From the NCBI GenBank assembly GCA_026874595.1, contig CM049317.1, forward strand, positions 24,766,401 to 24,830,400: DNA of 64,000 nucleotides, read 5' to 3'. The stretch comes from Sipunculus nudus. Lineage: Eukaryota > Annelida > Sipuncula > Golfingiida > Sipunculidae. The notes below the pieces were generated by a model, which was not told the origin of the DNA, did not search any database, and was given only the letters and a program-made list of their open reading frames with translations. The position numbers and the translations under genes are program-made. The number at the start of each line of letters is the position of its first letter. The stretch's first letter is position 1. Shown here one piece after another: positions 25,930-39,700 of the stretch.

Positions 25930-28280
25930 CCTTACAGTTCAATACTATGTAAATCACATTAATTCTACAGATACAGGCATGTGAATAGCTGACTTTAAGC
26001 ATTGACGGATATAATATAAATATACATAAAAATATGCTTAATCTTATATTTTTATCGGATTTTAACAACATCTCATCCGATATCTAGACAGTGTAAAAGA
26101 GTCTGGCTGGCAGTGTTACACTTTTCCATGCATGGGAGTTATTAATAATTTTTTACATCGAAGTTTGGTTATAACATCTAAGGTTGTTTTATATTTTAAA
26201 AAAAAATTATAAAAATGAAAACGTTTCAAGAAAAAAAAAACACTTTTGAAAGAATAATCGAAATGGCTGACAAACAGAGGATGAGCTGAAATATTAAAAT
26301 ATACTTTGAGATATAAAATATTATAACGTAAGATTACTACCTGAATCTTTAATGATCAAATATTTTGGTTCCATAACAGATCATCAATAAACTAAAAATA
26401 TCAGCGAAACAACAGTTAAAATATGGGTTGGAGGAAAAAATCATTGCCAATATGTACCTATCATGAAATGCCCACGCAGCAGACGTTCAGGGAGACTTTT
26501 TTTATTATATTTGTTTACATACAGGATGAATCTGCCGCCTACTCAATATGGTTAATAAAAACGAAGCCCGCAACGCGCTGGTGGTATTAGACATACCGGT
26601 CCGGCGTAATATCACCGCAAATAGATATAATCTTCTTAAAACGATGCTTTTGAACAAGGCGTAGGTTTCCCGGCGGAGGTTTCATTTTAATCAAATCTAT
26701 ATCCTAAGGCCATAATTCCCTACAAGTGCACATGCCACGCCCACCATCGGACGGACAAGCCAAGAGAAATAATCATTCACCATTGTTTCCTGTATTAAAA
26801 TCCGTGGGGGTACATATTACTGTTAACAGGCATTTTGTTAGTCTTTACGGTCTTACCGTAAGCATTATAGGGAACAATCTTTTTTTCAGCTGCCCTGGAT
26901 CTCTGGGAAAAGACCGGACTATGTCTGGTTTATCGGGCTCTAAATGTCACCACATCTCCAGACTCCCATGTTCGTACATTGAGGAGTTTACGTGTTTAAA
27001 CCCCTCCTTCTGTGATATGGTTGCGTTTTACCTAATTTTCACAACCCCAGTGTATGAGTCCACTTTTAGGGACTCTGACTTGGACTCGATCGCCCTGGAC
27101 GCGAACTTCAATACTCAAACTCCCAGGAAAGGACCCGAGAAATGAGGCCGAGTTCATCCCGAGTCCAGCAGAAAGGAATGCTCTGCCGCATACGATAAAG
27201 ACAATTATATACTTGTGCAAAAAAAAAATGCAGAATATAACACAGAATTGACTTGATACTAGTGGTGTGTAAGTTATTCGGTTAAATCAATAATTGGTCT
27301 TTTTTTCATGATTCGATTGAATTTTTGCAAAATCGATCCTATAACTGATGCACACCCAAAGATTTTTGTTATCCCGATAAAATATCCTAATTCTGAGACA
27401 AATGAGAGGAAGCGTGTATTACCACCCTGTCAGTGAGTCCTGATACTGAACTCGAATTATAAATACACCTGAACATGTACTTAGTTAAGTTAGCTATAGA
27501 AATAATGGAAATGATTACCTCAACCAAAAAAGATAATGTTGCACTATTTAGATTAATTTTTAACACATAAAGGCGGTTTGTATAAACACAGAGCCTCTTT
27601 AGAAATGTCCCCTGTAATACATTTTCAATGATTTACTACCAGTATACCCGTAATTTTGATATGCTGCCAGTAACATCCGGGCTTTTGTGTGTAGGTAAAA
27701 TGAGAGCCCCCATGAGCTGTTTCGAGAAAATGGGAAAAATGAACCTATCACATTTCGGTTAGGGTCCGGAGATGCGACACTTAAGTACTTTAATTTGAGG
27801 ACGGTATGCAGGCAAGAAATCTTCTGTAAAGAGAATTTGGAAGCAAGGGGACGTGTTTTGGTATAGTTTAGAATGGAATGCCTTTTTGGACCACGACTAA
27901 ATCCCGTATTATAGTACGATTATTATAAGTCATGATTGTTACCCCAAAAATCGATTACGCTTGGTTTTTTTCGTTTTCGAAAAACCGGACTCTCCGATTA
28001 TATTTAAAAGGTGCATTTTGGTCTCAGAGTTTGGACCTCCTGGGGGTAAATGCTTATTATTTCTAAATTCTCATTAACTTTCTATATACTTTTGCTTTAT
28101 TCTGTCTATTCAACCCAATAGTTAATATTCATTGGTTTTCCGTTAACATATCACCTTCCATTCTATCCTTCTGTACTTGGTCGAAGGAGTGATGGGATTC
28201 TGGCTTATTCTGAGCCAACCTCATCGCTTGGACATTGGCTCTTACTTGCCACTACATGTACATTGCACTTTTAAGTTTGT
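25930..28280. other. Non-coding stretch, one unrecognised frame
   Basis: The frame at 26726-27145 (139 codons) matches nothing I know, and its end overlaps a GAGTCC-type repeat fragment near 27057-27130. No other feature. Confidence 0.45.
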
Positions 28281-28299
28281 AAAGTGGTACATGTACTCG

Positions 28300-28366
28300 T
28301 GGTTCATGTCATGATATGGCTCATTAAATTGGTTATGAAATTGTTCGCCAGATGGCAGCAACCACT
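28300..28366 (+). repeat. Repeat H fragment with CTCF-like core, copy 1
   Basis: GGTTATGAAATTGTTCGCC then AGATGGCAGCAACCACTG. CGCCAGATGGCAGCAAC lies at 28346-28362. It matches fragments at 29200-29240 and 55518-55560. Confidence 0.6.
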
Positions 28367-29199
28367 GTACGCAGGCACTGGGTCTTTCATATCGGAGTAT
28401 ATGGCCTACGTTTTTCGCATTGCAATATATTGTGACAGGTGGCCGTGTAATATAAAATCTTCATTGTATCAGTTTTAAGGTGTGTTTTCCGGGTAAATAT
28501 ATATTTTTATGTCCCTATAGTATATCATCATGCTAAATATTATGAAAACAGAAAGTAAATGCATATCAGATTATTTCAGGTCCTGAATATTGAAAGTGTA
28601 TAACTGGTAAAGTACTTATTGTTGATAGTACCCAAGGTAACATACGTCTCATCGAATTGGTGGTACTGATAATACTCAAAGAAACATATTTATAATCAAG
28701 GTTTTCTTTACTGTTCTTTTTTCTTACATGTGTAAATCACTAGACAATAATGAAATCCTGAATTGTGTTTATTACTAAATAAATAAAAAAAAACAGCCAC
28801 AACAGGGGGCACAATTTCCATTAGCATTGGGGGGGAGGGGGCAGTATTTTCAACGTATTACAACTGTCGAGTAGGTGTAGCGGCTGAAGGGGTTCGGCTG
28901 AGAGGGGTGTCTGGATTCCCCAACTGCGGTGTAGGAAATTTTAAAAAATCACATTCTTAGCTAGCCTAATTCCAACGTTCGTCTAAAATGATAACACAAA
29001 CCTTATTTTTATTAGGCCTCAAAGATCAGTTTTAGTAATGTTTGACAAAATATCGATACAAATATCTATATTTGAAAACGAAATCAAGATAGGCAATATG
29101 GGACTTTACCATATATATAAAAAAATACTGCGTATATTACTGCATATTAATATATAATGCGACATTTCATTACGCGTCTACAGTGGGTCTTGTTGAACT

Positions 29200-29240
29200 G
29201 GTTATGAAACTGGTCGCCTGGTGGCAGCAACGGCTTTACC
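29200..29240 (+). repeat. Repeat H fragment with CTCF-like core, copy 2
   Basis: GGTTATGAAACTGGTCGCC then TGGTGGCAGCAACGGC. The core lies at 29215-29231. Confidence 0.6.
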
Positions 29241-29394
29241 AGGGTTGCAGCCAACGTCAAATGTATATCTGGCGTTACTCTATCTAGATGGATTGAATTC
29301 CATGGAACGTTTCGATAATGCATTATTTTCTATTATTTAAAAGACTAGTTAATGATCTGTACTGGTCTGGGCCAACAATAAAATCATATTATAA

Positions 29395-29431
29395 AATATA
29401 TATATAAAATATTATTATTATCATATATATA

Positions 29432-29481
<50 letters not shown>
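29395..29481. repeat. (AT)n microsatellite, interrupted
   Basis: About 85 bp, nearly all TA dinucleotides. Confidence 0.95.
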
Positions 29482-29484
<3 letters not shown>

Positions 29485-29599
29485 GCGAATGCGTCAATAT
29501 TGTTTCAAAGAGAGTTTCTTCCGGGTAACACAACCTATGTACTTTTTGTCAGGGTAAAATATCTCTCTATTTGTCGAGGATAAAAAAAAAGTGTGTGAA

Positions 29600-29616
29600 G
29601 GGGGGGGGGGGGGGGG
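29600..29616 (+). repeat. Poly-G run (17 G)
   Basis: Homopolymer tract. Confidence 0.95.
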
Positions 29617-29770
29617 CTGTTTCTATTGCTACTCAAGTCTAAAACCTAAAGCCTTTCAAATACATGTATATAATGTACTTATTTCAATCATTCAGGCGTC
29701 ATATAAAATGGTTTAAAATTGATAGGGGCCATGTCCACCAAATCAATTAATGTATGTTAAATATGCATTA

Positions 29771-29773
<3 letters not shown>

Positions 29774-29820
<47 letters not shown>
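29774..29820. repeat. (TA)n microsatellite
   Basis: About 47 bp of TA, some 440 bp upstream of the candidate amine oxidase promoter. Confidence 0.96.
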
Positions 29821-29823
<3 letters not shown>

Positions 29824-30260
29824 AAACTTTCGTGCAGAGAACTTCTGGCGTATGTTACTCTTATTAAATAATAGGTCATATTAAACTTCCACTGTGTTCC
29901 CTTCCACTTTGTTCTAAAAATGTTGGCCTTAAATTAATGTATTCTTATATTTAATCAAAGTAGACATATATGTATACTTTAGAAAAAAAAAATCTTTATT
30001 GTGTAGGCTAAATATCACTCAGTCCCCTCGTTCCACATCCAGGGACCATGCATCTTTACATCATCTCAAAACACACATGCATACTTGCCTGGAACGTAAC
30101 GCTTGTTGACATGCTGGACACGTGCGTGCATGAAATCGTGGCCTTGTGTCCAAAGGTGGGCAGGTATCATCAAAAGCTCGGTAAAATAACGTTACAAAAG
30201 CACATGCTACAAATGGCCCGAGCCGTTGTGAGTGTATATGTTTTGTTGACACGCTGCCAC

Positions 30261-30287
30261 ATTGGCCACGCCCCTGTGTCTATATAT
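30261..30287 (+). promoter_or_regulatory. Candidate core promoter of the amine oxidase gene
   Basis: Three elements lie in promoter order: ATTGG (inverted CCAAT box) at 30261, CCACGCCCC (Sp/KLF-type box) at 30266, and TATATAT at 30281-30287. A start site about 25-30 bp after the TATA box would fall near 30312 and give a 5' UTR of about 140 bases before the start at 30454. This is inference from motif spacing; AT-rich genomes give many chance TATA matches. Confidence 0.4.
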
Positions 30288-30453
30288 GGTAAGCGTAAGG
30301 TCAGATGCCGCGAGCATGGAGGTCATGGTGAGATATGAATAGTGATATTAGAGACATTGAATCTATACGCAGGTACACAGGTAAAGCTTGGTCCAAATAG
30401 ACCTAGCATGGCCGACGTAACACAATAAACACTAACTGTACGCAGGAGTACAA

Positions 30454-30715
30454 ATGGCGGGCTGCGACAACCCAGCTTTCGTGGGATCGGCAGCTCTTGG
30501 ACGGGAATCCCTGGGGATACGTTTCGAGGGGGGAGTCCCCCAGCTACCTTACGGATATGATGCCATAGATTTGGATGAAATTCGCGCTGAGTCGTCCCCC
30601 AAGTTAAGTTTACCCCCTGCCCCGGACATCAACGATGTCAACCTGTACGATGACCTACCCCCTACCCAAGAAGACCGGCTTTATGATGTGGTGGTCGTTG
30701 GAGCTGGAATAAGTG
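30454..30715 (+). CDS. Amine oxidase exon 1: start codon, N-terminal extension, first FAD motif
   Basis: The exon encodes residues 1-87 plus the first base of codon 88. It ends inside the GAGISG FAD motif at a G|GTTAGT donor (phase 1). Residues 1-75 are acidic and proline-containing, with no evident signal peptide or mitochondrial presequence, and they precede the usual MAO start by about 70 residues. The upstream sequence TACGCAG at 30439-30445 could also act as a splice acceptor, so a 5' UTR intron is possible. Confidence 0.92.
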
Positions 30716-33700
30716 GTTAGTATGAAGTACTGTATTTAAATATAACATAACAATCATTAATTTTTGTACCGGTATTTGGAGCGAGTATAGAATCCGGTCT
30801 TCATGGACGAGGTTATGGGTGTATACGGACGGACGTAATGATGTTAAGGATTCGTGTAATGTAGAAGTAAGAGGCATGTCGATGTCATGTCATCAGCCAT
30901 GTCATGGCGTATTTGCGGATTACTACTAATACGAGACGGTCCAGTCAGTTTAGACCAATCTTGGAAATGAAGACCGGATTCTATACTCGGGCCCGGTATT
31001 TTGCAGTTATAGCATATGCTGATTTTGCTATGCCAAAGGTTGCTACATGTATTCATGAACGTGTTACTGTTACTGGTTTAGGTCCTATTAATTGACTGAA
31101 CGAGTCCTTATATTTTGGCCTACTTAGCAACAAAAGCTTGCACAGAAGCCTCGAGCGAGGAGCATATTAATTATGAATGATCGAATGCATGATAAACTTG
31201 TTCTTCCCAATGATTGCCAGATCATGTGTTTACGGTTTTATTTCCCACACAGCAGGTAAGCTGGAACTATAAATTACTGATGAGAGGGTCATGTGGGAAA
31301 TGCCTGATCATCGGACGGGTATCTTTTGGAAAGTGTCCGAAGAGGGGTATTATTATTAAGTGCCAGATTAAGAGTATTATACAGGAAATGGATGAAGAGG
31401 TTGTAATTTGATGAATGCCTAATTAGGTGGACTATGTTGGAAATGCCTGATGAGGTATATCATGTGGAAAATGCCTGATAAAGGGTATCTTCTGGAAAAG
31501 TGGCTGTTAAAGGGTATGAATTGGACAATGCCTGGTGGGTGGTATAAAGTAGGAAATGCCTGATGAGGTGAATCATTTGAGAAAAGCTTGACGGGGGATA
31601 TCTTTTGGCAAATGCCTGATGAGGGGGTACATCATGTGAAAAATGCCTGGAGAGAGGGTATCCTGTTGGAGTATGCCTGATGAAGGGTTATCATATTGGA
31701 AATGCCTGATGGGGGTATCATGTGTGAAATGCCTGATGGGGGTATCATGTGTGAAATGCCTGATGGGGGTATCATGTGTGAAATGCCTGATGGGGTATCA
31801 TGTGTGGAATGCCTGGTGGAGGGTATCATGTGTGAAATGCCTGATGGGGTATCATGTGGGAAATTTATGCCTGATGGGGGGGGGGGGGGTTATCATATGT
31901 GAAATGCCTGATGGGGGTATCATGTGTGAAATGCCTGATTGGGGTATCATGTGTGAAATGCCTGATGGGGTATCATGTGTGAAATTTATGCCTGATGGGG
32001 GTATCATGTGTGAAATGCCTAATAGGGGTATCATGTGTGAAATTTATGCCTGATGGGGGGTATCATATGTGAAATGCCTGATGGGGGTATCAAATGTGAA
32101 ATGCCTGGTGGAGGGTATCATGTGTGAAATGCCTAATGGGGGTATCATGTGGAAAATGCCTGATTGGGGTATCATATGTGAAATGCCTGGTGGAGGGTAT
32201 CATGTGTGAAATGCCTGATGGGGGTATCATATGTGAAATGCCTGATGGGGGTATCATGTGTGAAATGCCTGATGGGGTATCATGTGTGAAATGCCTGATG
32301 GGGGTATCATGTGTGAAATTCCTGATTGGGGTATCATGTGTGAAATGCCTGGTGGAGGGTATCATGTGTGAAATGCCTGATGGGGGTATCATATGTGAAA
32401 TGCCTGATGGGGGTATCATGTGTGAAATGCCTGATGGGGTATCATGTGTGAAATGCCTGATGGGGGTATCATGTGTGAAATTCCTGATTGGGTATCATGT
32501 GTGGAATGCCTGGTGGAGGGTATCATTTGTGAAATGCCTGATGGGGTATCATGTGTGAAATGCCTGATAGGGTATCATGTGTGAAATGCCTGATGGGGGT
32601 ATCATGTGTGAAATTCCTGATTGGGTATCATGTGTGGAATGCCTGGTGGAGGGTATCATTTGTGAAATGCCTGATGGGGTATCATGTGGGAAATTTATGC
32701 CTGATGGGGGTATCATATGTGAAATGCCTGATGGGGGTATCATGTGTGAAATGCCTGATTAGGGTATCATGTGTGAAATGCCTGATGGGGTATCATGTGT
32801 GAAATGCCTGATGGGGGTATCATTTGTGAAATGCCTGATGGGGGTATCATGTGTGAAATGCCTGATAGGGGTATCATGTGTGAAATTTATGCCTGATGGG
32901 GGGTATCATATGTGAAATGCCTGATGGGGGTATCATATGTGAAATGCCTGGTGGAGGGTATCATGTGTGAAATGCCTGATGGGGGTATCATGTGGGAAAT
33001 GCCTGATTGGGGTATCATATGTGAAAGCCTGGTGGAGGGTATCATGTGTGAAATGCCTGATGGGGGGGGGGGGGGTTTCATATGTGAAATGCCTGATGGG
33101 GGTATCATGTGTGAAATGCCTGATGGGGGTATCATGTGTGAAATTCCTGATTGGGTATTATGTGTGGAATGCCTGGTGGAGGGTATCATTTGTGAAATGC
33201 CTGATGGGGTATCATGTGGGAAATTTATGCCTGATGGGGGGTATCATATGTGAAATGCCTGATGGGGGTATCATGTGTGAAATGCCTGATTAGGGTATCA
33301 TGTGTGAAATGCCTGATGGGGTATCATGTGTGAAATGCCTGATGGGGGTATCATTTGTGAAATGCCTGATGGGGGTATCATGTGTGAAATGCCTGATGGG
33401 GGTATCATGTGTGAAATTTATGCCTGATGGGGGGTATCATATGTGAAATGCCTGATGGGGGTATCATATGTGAAATGCCTGGTGGAGGGTATCATGTGTG
33501 AAATGCCTGATGGGGGTATCATGTGGGAAATGCCTGATTGGGGTATCATATGTGAAAGCCTGGTGGAGGGTATCATGTGTGAAATGCCTGATGGGGGGGG
33601 GGTTTCATATGTGAAATGCCTGATGGGGGTATCATGTGTGAAATGCCTGATGGGGTATCATGTGTGAAATGCCTGATGGGGGTATCATGTGAGAAATGCC

Positions 33701-36700
33701 TGATTTGGGTATCATGTGGGAAATGCCTGATGGGGTATCATGTGTGAAATGCCTGATGGGGGTATCATTTGTGAAATGCCTGATGGGGGTATCATGTGTG
33801 AAATGCCTGGTGGAGGGTATCATGTGTGAAATGCCTGATGGGGTATCATGTGTGAAATGCCTGATGGGGGTATCATTTGTGAAATGCCTGATGGGGGTAT
33901 CATGTGTGAAATGCCTGGTGGAGGGTATCATGTGTGAAATGCCTGATGGGGGTATCATGTGTGAAATGCCTGGTGGAGGGTATCATGTGGGAAATGCTTT
34001 GATGAGGAAGTTTCACATGTAAAATCCCTGACTAAGAATATCATGTTGGAAATGCTTGGAGAGAGGTATCATGTGGGATATGCCAGATGAGGGGGTATTG
34101 TGTTGGAAAGGGATACCACTACGGGTTATGCCTGATGATTGGAAATTGTATGGATAGCCAAATTGTAGTTGTCACATAAGAAATGACTTTTTGTCCTTCA
34201 AACTTGATTATAACAAAAATAATACAATTCAGCTCCAGATTATTAAAATAAATATTAAATGGCTTGATATGTCAAGCCACTGTTCCAGCTAAAGATATAT
34301 CAACTAGATATTTATATCTGAATGTACGAGGTAGGTCTTATATAGTTTGTATGAGTAGTGCAAATATTCTAAATATAATAATATTATATAAATATAAATT
34401 CACTGATCAAATTTTTCAAAGTAATATTTATTATCTCTTTGGCCTAAATTTGCCTGTTAGTTCCTGAGAAGACATTTATCATTTCATTGGCCCAAGCTTT
34501 ATTAATTATTTACCTGAGGTTACATTTATAAATTCTTTGGCCTAGATTTGTCTTTTTTGTTGATCATATATATTGTAACAATGACAGGTTGTCAGATAAC
34601 GGTCGTGTAAGGCTTATCATGAGTTCCCATTAATGTATGACAGCGTGTTTTACTTGTAGATAAACAAGGGTATGTTGGTTGTCTTCCTTGACTTTAGATC
34701 ACTGACTTTAAATGACTTGTGAGCTCAATGAAAAGATGGGAAACTCATATTCATCAGTAGCTCTGACAACCTAACTCAGTAGGCAGTGATAATTGGGCTG
34801 GTAAGCCACTTGAGTTGTGATACAAGCAATATCGAGGAATGCATCGCAGTGGTCTTGCATCATGTTGCATTCATATAATGGTAAACAGCCCATAATCTTT
34901 ACATTACACTGTGAATGATGACAACAGAATACATATACATGTGAACTAACAAACCCAAACTGAAACTCTGTCTCTATGGTAAAGAGTCATTTCTTGTATC
35001 TGTGACATACAAAGTTGACTGCATCCAATAACCAGTGCGAGCCATGCCTGTATTCATGCAGTCAGAATTCAACACACATGCAGAGGGATTTTCCAATATA
35101 CGGAGTTAAATCAGATTTCTTTCTCGCTCATGTTTGTATTGTTAGAAAGTTTACTAAAAAGGCTAATAATTTGTCTGTTTTTAGCGAACCTGTGAGCTTA
35201 TGCGATGGTGTGGCATCGTCCGGCGTCCGGCATCTGTACGTTAACAAACGGCAAGAGTTAGCATCATGAAATTTTATGCAAAAAGTTAGTCATCTAAAAA
35301 ACTCTATGGGATTTTGCTTATTTTTTGGCTAACTACATTTTTTTAGATTTTATTGGGAAAAAGCTAAAAAAGCTTTAAAAATCTTCTTCTCCGAAACTGT
35401 TCAGCCAAATTTTCCAATGTTTCACAGAAATGATCCCGGGAACAATCTCTCTCAAGTTTGTTCGAATGGTTTAAGTTCGGTGATTTTTGGCCGAGTTACA
35501 GCTAGTTGAACTTAGTCACTTAGTCAAACTGTCCAAAAAAGCATACTAAAATTACAATCTTAGAAATGGCTGGAGCTATCATCATCAAATTTTATGCCAA
35601 TGTTGGTCACATGAGTCATATCTAAAATTGAGGTATTGGTGGCGCCACCTGCATCGGCCTTTTTGTATTGGGGTCATCAGTGCCCATATCATACTGACAG
35701 CTACAAAAAACTTCTTCTCTGAAACCATGTGGCCAAATTGTTTAATATCGCACAGAAATGATCCTAGGGTAGTGCTTTCTGAAGTTTGTTCAAATGGTCT
35801 CAGGTCAGTAACTTTTGGCTGAGTTATGGGAAGCTGAATTTAGTCATATGCCATAACAGCCCATTTTAGCTCAGTGGCTACAAAGATCTTCTTCTCAAAA
35901 ACCACTGGGCCAAATTCTTAAATCTCACACATTAATTATCCTTAGATGTTGATAATTCAGGTTTGTTCAAATGGTTTTGGTTCAGTGATTTTTGGATGAG
36001 TTATGGGAAGCTTAACTTAGCCATTTTGCTGTATTTTCCCCATATGAGTTATAAACCTGCAAAACGTTTTTTGACTGACGCCACTGAGGCCAAATGTTTA
36101 ATATTTTACAAGAACAATCCCCTGAATAATTCTTATAATAATTGTCTTTTATGGTTCCAAAGAATGAATTTTGGCTGAATTATAAAGATTGAATTGAGTC
36201 ATTTTACCATAAATGTTAGCTGTGTGAAGCAGATACATCTAGCCTGGAACCAGTTTATCAGCATCCTTTACATCATGCCTCCAGACATTTAGATTTCAGG
36301 TTATCTATGGTTAATATTGACAAGAATGTGTTTTAAAAAACTTTTAAAAAATGTAGATTTATGATTTTAGATATTCCTCAAGCCAGGCAATGTTTACAAT
36401 CACAGGTGTATGTTCACCCATACTATTTCGAAAACGACTGGAGCATACATCATGAAATTTAATGCAAAAAAAGCCATCTGAAAAAATCTGCATTTTTTTC
36501 AGATTTTATAGAGAAAAAGCTAAAAAAACTTTAAAAATCTTCTCCTCTGAAACTGTCAATCCAATTTGTTCAATATTTCACAGAAATAATCTTTTATACC
36601 ATCTCTCTCAAGTTTGTTCAAAAGGGTCAAGTTCGGTGAATTTTGGCCGAATTACAGGAAGTTGAACCTAGTCATCTGTCCAAAAAAAGCATACTAAAAT

Positions 36701-39700
36701 GACAATCTCAGAAATGGCCAGAGCTATCGTCACCAAATTTTATGCCAGTGTTGGTCACATGAGTCATATATGAAATTCAGGTATTGGTAGCGCCAACTGC
36801 ATTGACCTTTTTTGTACGGGGGTTATTGGTCATCTGTATATTAACCCATAATTTCTCAGGAATAGCAGGAGCTACCATCCCCAGATTTAATGCAGTAATC
36901 TGACACATATCAAATGTTGTGGGATTCAGCTATTTTTTTTGCTATCTGCTTCTTGTAAATGGACCAACCAAATTGTTCAATATTTTACAGAAATGATCCC
37001 AGAGGCAAGCCTTCTCAGGTTTGTTCAAATGGTTTGCTTTTGATGAATTTTAATGCAGTTAAACGAATTTGAACAGTCATCTAGCCAAGTAAGCATACTG
37101 ACATAGTTATCTCAGAAATGACAGAAGCTAGCATTACCAAGTATTGTGCAAATGTTGGTCACATGACTCATATTTGAAGTTGCAGATTTTGTGGTGCCAC
37201 CTACATTGACCTGTTTTTTTATGGGCAAAAACCACATAATTTTAGCCTTTTTCAGCTTAAAATGTTTATGATGAAAATGTCAAGTTGATTCGTTCAATTT
37301 TTCAAAAGAATTATCCTAGGACATGGTTCTTTCAATCATATCAGAAAAGCTTAAGTTGGTCTTATGGCCATTATTATGTCTAACTGAAACTGAGGACTGC
37401 AAAACTGTTCTTCTACAAAATTATTGTTTCAATTATAACTTCTGTAACATGGCACAAAAATTATTCTTAGGTGGCCTTTGTTCAAGTTTACTTGAATGAT
37501 TTTTGGCAGAATTATTGGACCTTTAACAATGAAAGAACTGCATTTTTTTAATCTAGATATTTTGATAAAAAGTTTATGAATATTTCAGCTTGAAAAAAAA
37601 GCATTTTAGCCAAAGTCTTTCAGTATGTGTAAACAGATTTGCCAACAGGCCAAGATTGTGTCTGTTTATTTGAATAGGTTAAGAAACTGCCAACTGTTTC
37701 AGATTTGGCAACAGATCAAGAGTTCATTCAGTGCAGCCAGATATAGGTCTAGAGTTCAATCAGTGCAGCCAAGCACAAGGCATGTGATCCCCTCATGGGT
37801 GACATGTGAACACCTCATGGGCACCATGTGATCACCTCATGGGTGTCATGCCCCTGAAGGGTGCATGTGGAGCCAATCTATTTATAGCTTTGGCAGACTG
37901 CCAACTGTACAGATTAGGCAACAGGTCAAGAGTTCACTCAGTGCAGCCAGGTACAGGTAAAGTTCACCCAGTCTAACCAGGTGCAGGTCATGAGTTCACT
38001 CAATACAGTAGCCTGAGCAAGCAAATTTGTCACACTTCACTCGGGGCAACTGCCTTTCTCACCTAAGCCTGATCAGGCCCATGCATCAGACTCAAGGTAA
38101 GTTTGATGTATTGGCCTGATATTATGACCTGTCTATGTTTCTTTGATGGCTTTCTCGTTCACAAGACAGGTGTCGCCACCTACAATGACTTTTGCACAGT
38201 GTATGTGCCTGCTTATTTCTATAGAGGAATTTGATAAAATTGGGCATATTTATACCTATTGAATAGCTTTGTCGTATACAAGACTGGTGGTGCCAGCTAC
38301 AATCATTTTTAGCTCAGCTGACTGTAAGTCAACTGAGGTATAGGAATGGCACCTGTCCGTCCGGCCGTCTAGCAGTCCATTAGCAGGACACAAATTGTAA
38401 CAGCTGGTCCTAGAAACATCTAAGTGAAGATCCAGGGAGGTCAATAAAAAATCTAATCAGAAACCTGACATTAGGTCACTGCGACCTATATCTTTCGAGC
38501 TATGGGGCCCCAAAGTAACCCCCAGAATAGTAAAAAATTTCCAATATCTTGATAATTAATGCATGGTTTGTCATGAATTTTGCCTTGAATATTGACCATG
38601 ACTAGTTTTGTCAGTTCCTGAAACGTGGTGGTGCCACCTGTATTTTTTCCTATTTTAACGAATATTTTTCTATTTATTTACTGTGAAATGAGAACAATCA
38701 TGTCAGTTTCTCAGCTGTGATTATGTCTGGTGTCCCAAAAGCTGGTGTGTTTTTTTATTACAAGTGGATGCCCTATCACCCTGTTTGTCTGTCTGTTTGT
38801 ATGTCTGTCTGTCTGTCAATCCGTCCATCCACACAAATTTGTTTCCAGACGATAACTTCAGGTTGGATTGGCACATAGATTTCAAACTTGACTTACACAT
38901 GGCCCACCACTAAAGAAAGAACCTATATGATTTTGGGGTCATAAGGTCAATGGTCAAGGTCACAGGACTCACTTAATTAAAAAGATTATGGCCGCATTTT
39001 AAACCAAGCTTTTCATCCCAATCTTTCCATCTTGCGCATTTATCTGACTTGTCAATATGGGGAGAGCATAAATTAATTTGGGGTCACAAGGTCAAAGGTC
39101 AAGGTCACAGGACTCACTTAATTAAAAAGATTATGGCCGCATTTTAAGCCAAGCTTTTCATCCCAATCTTTCCATCTTGCGCATTTATCTGACTTGTCAA
39201 TATGGGGAGAGCATAAATTAATTTGGGGTCACAAGGTCAAAGGTCAAGGTCACAGGGGTGATCTGTTCACAAATTAGTTTCCAGATGATAACTCCAGTTT
39301 AGTTTGACATATTGGTTTCAAACTTAAATTATAAATGGCCCACCACTAAAGTAAGAACCATGTTGATTTCGGGGTGAATGGTCAGAGGTCAATGTCACAG
39401 AACCCATTTTTTTTAAAGGAATGTGTATGCATTTGAAGCCAAACTTTTCATCGCTAACCTGCCACCAGGGGAAGATTCTGTTTGATTTTTGGGTCATAGG
39501 TCAAGGTCACAGGGCCCATCCATTCACAAATTAGTTTATGGCTGATAATTCTGTTTTGGATAGACAGACTGGCTTCAAACTTGATTTAATAATGACCAAC
39601 CACATAAGTAAATTCATTTTGATTTTCAGGGTCCAGCAAATTAAGTTAAGGGTCACAGAAGCCACATCTTTAAAAGACTGTGGATGCTCTGTAAATCAAA

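Noticed and set aside
26726-27145. 139-codon plus-strand frame
   Set aside because: No recognisable domain; its end runs into a GAGTCC-type repeat, and there are no convincing neighbouring exons.
31690-34000. CRISPR-like appearance of regularly spaced repeats
   Set aside because: The units are head-to-tail without unique spacers, in a eukaryotic intron.
31632-34022. Open frames on both strands through the minisatellite encoding nonapeptide repeats
   Set aside because: The 27-bp unit is a multiple of three and lacks stops in several frames. Frames shift whenever a 26-bp unit occurs, and no splice signals or start context support coding.
31430-34110. Hammerhead ribozyme suggested by CTGATGA and GAAA in minisatellite units
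   Set aside because: CTGATGA is present only in a few edge units, the intervening bases do not form a stem II, and no matching cleavage site is present.
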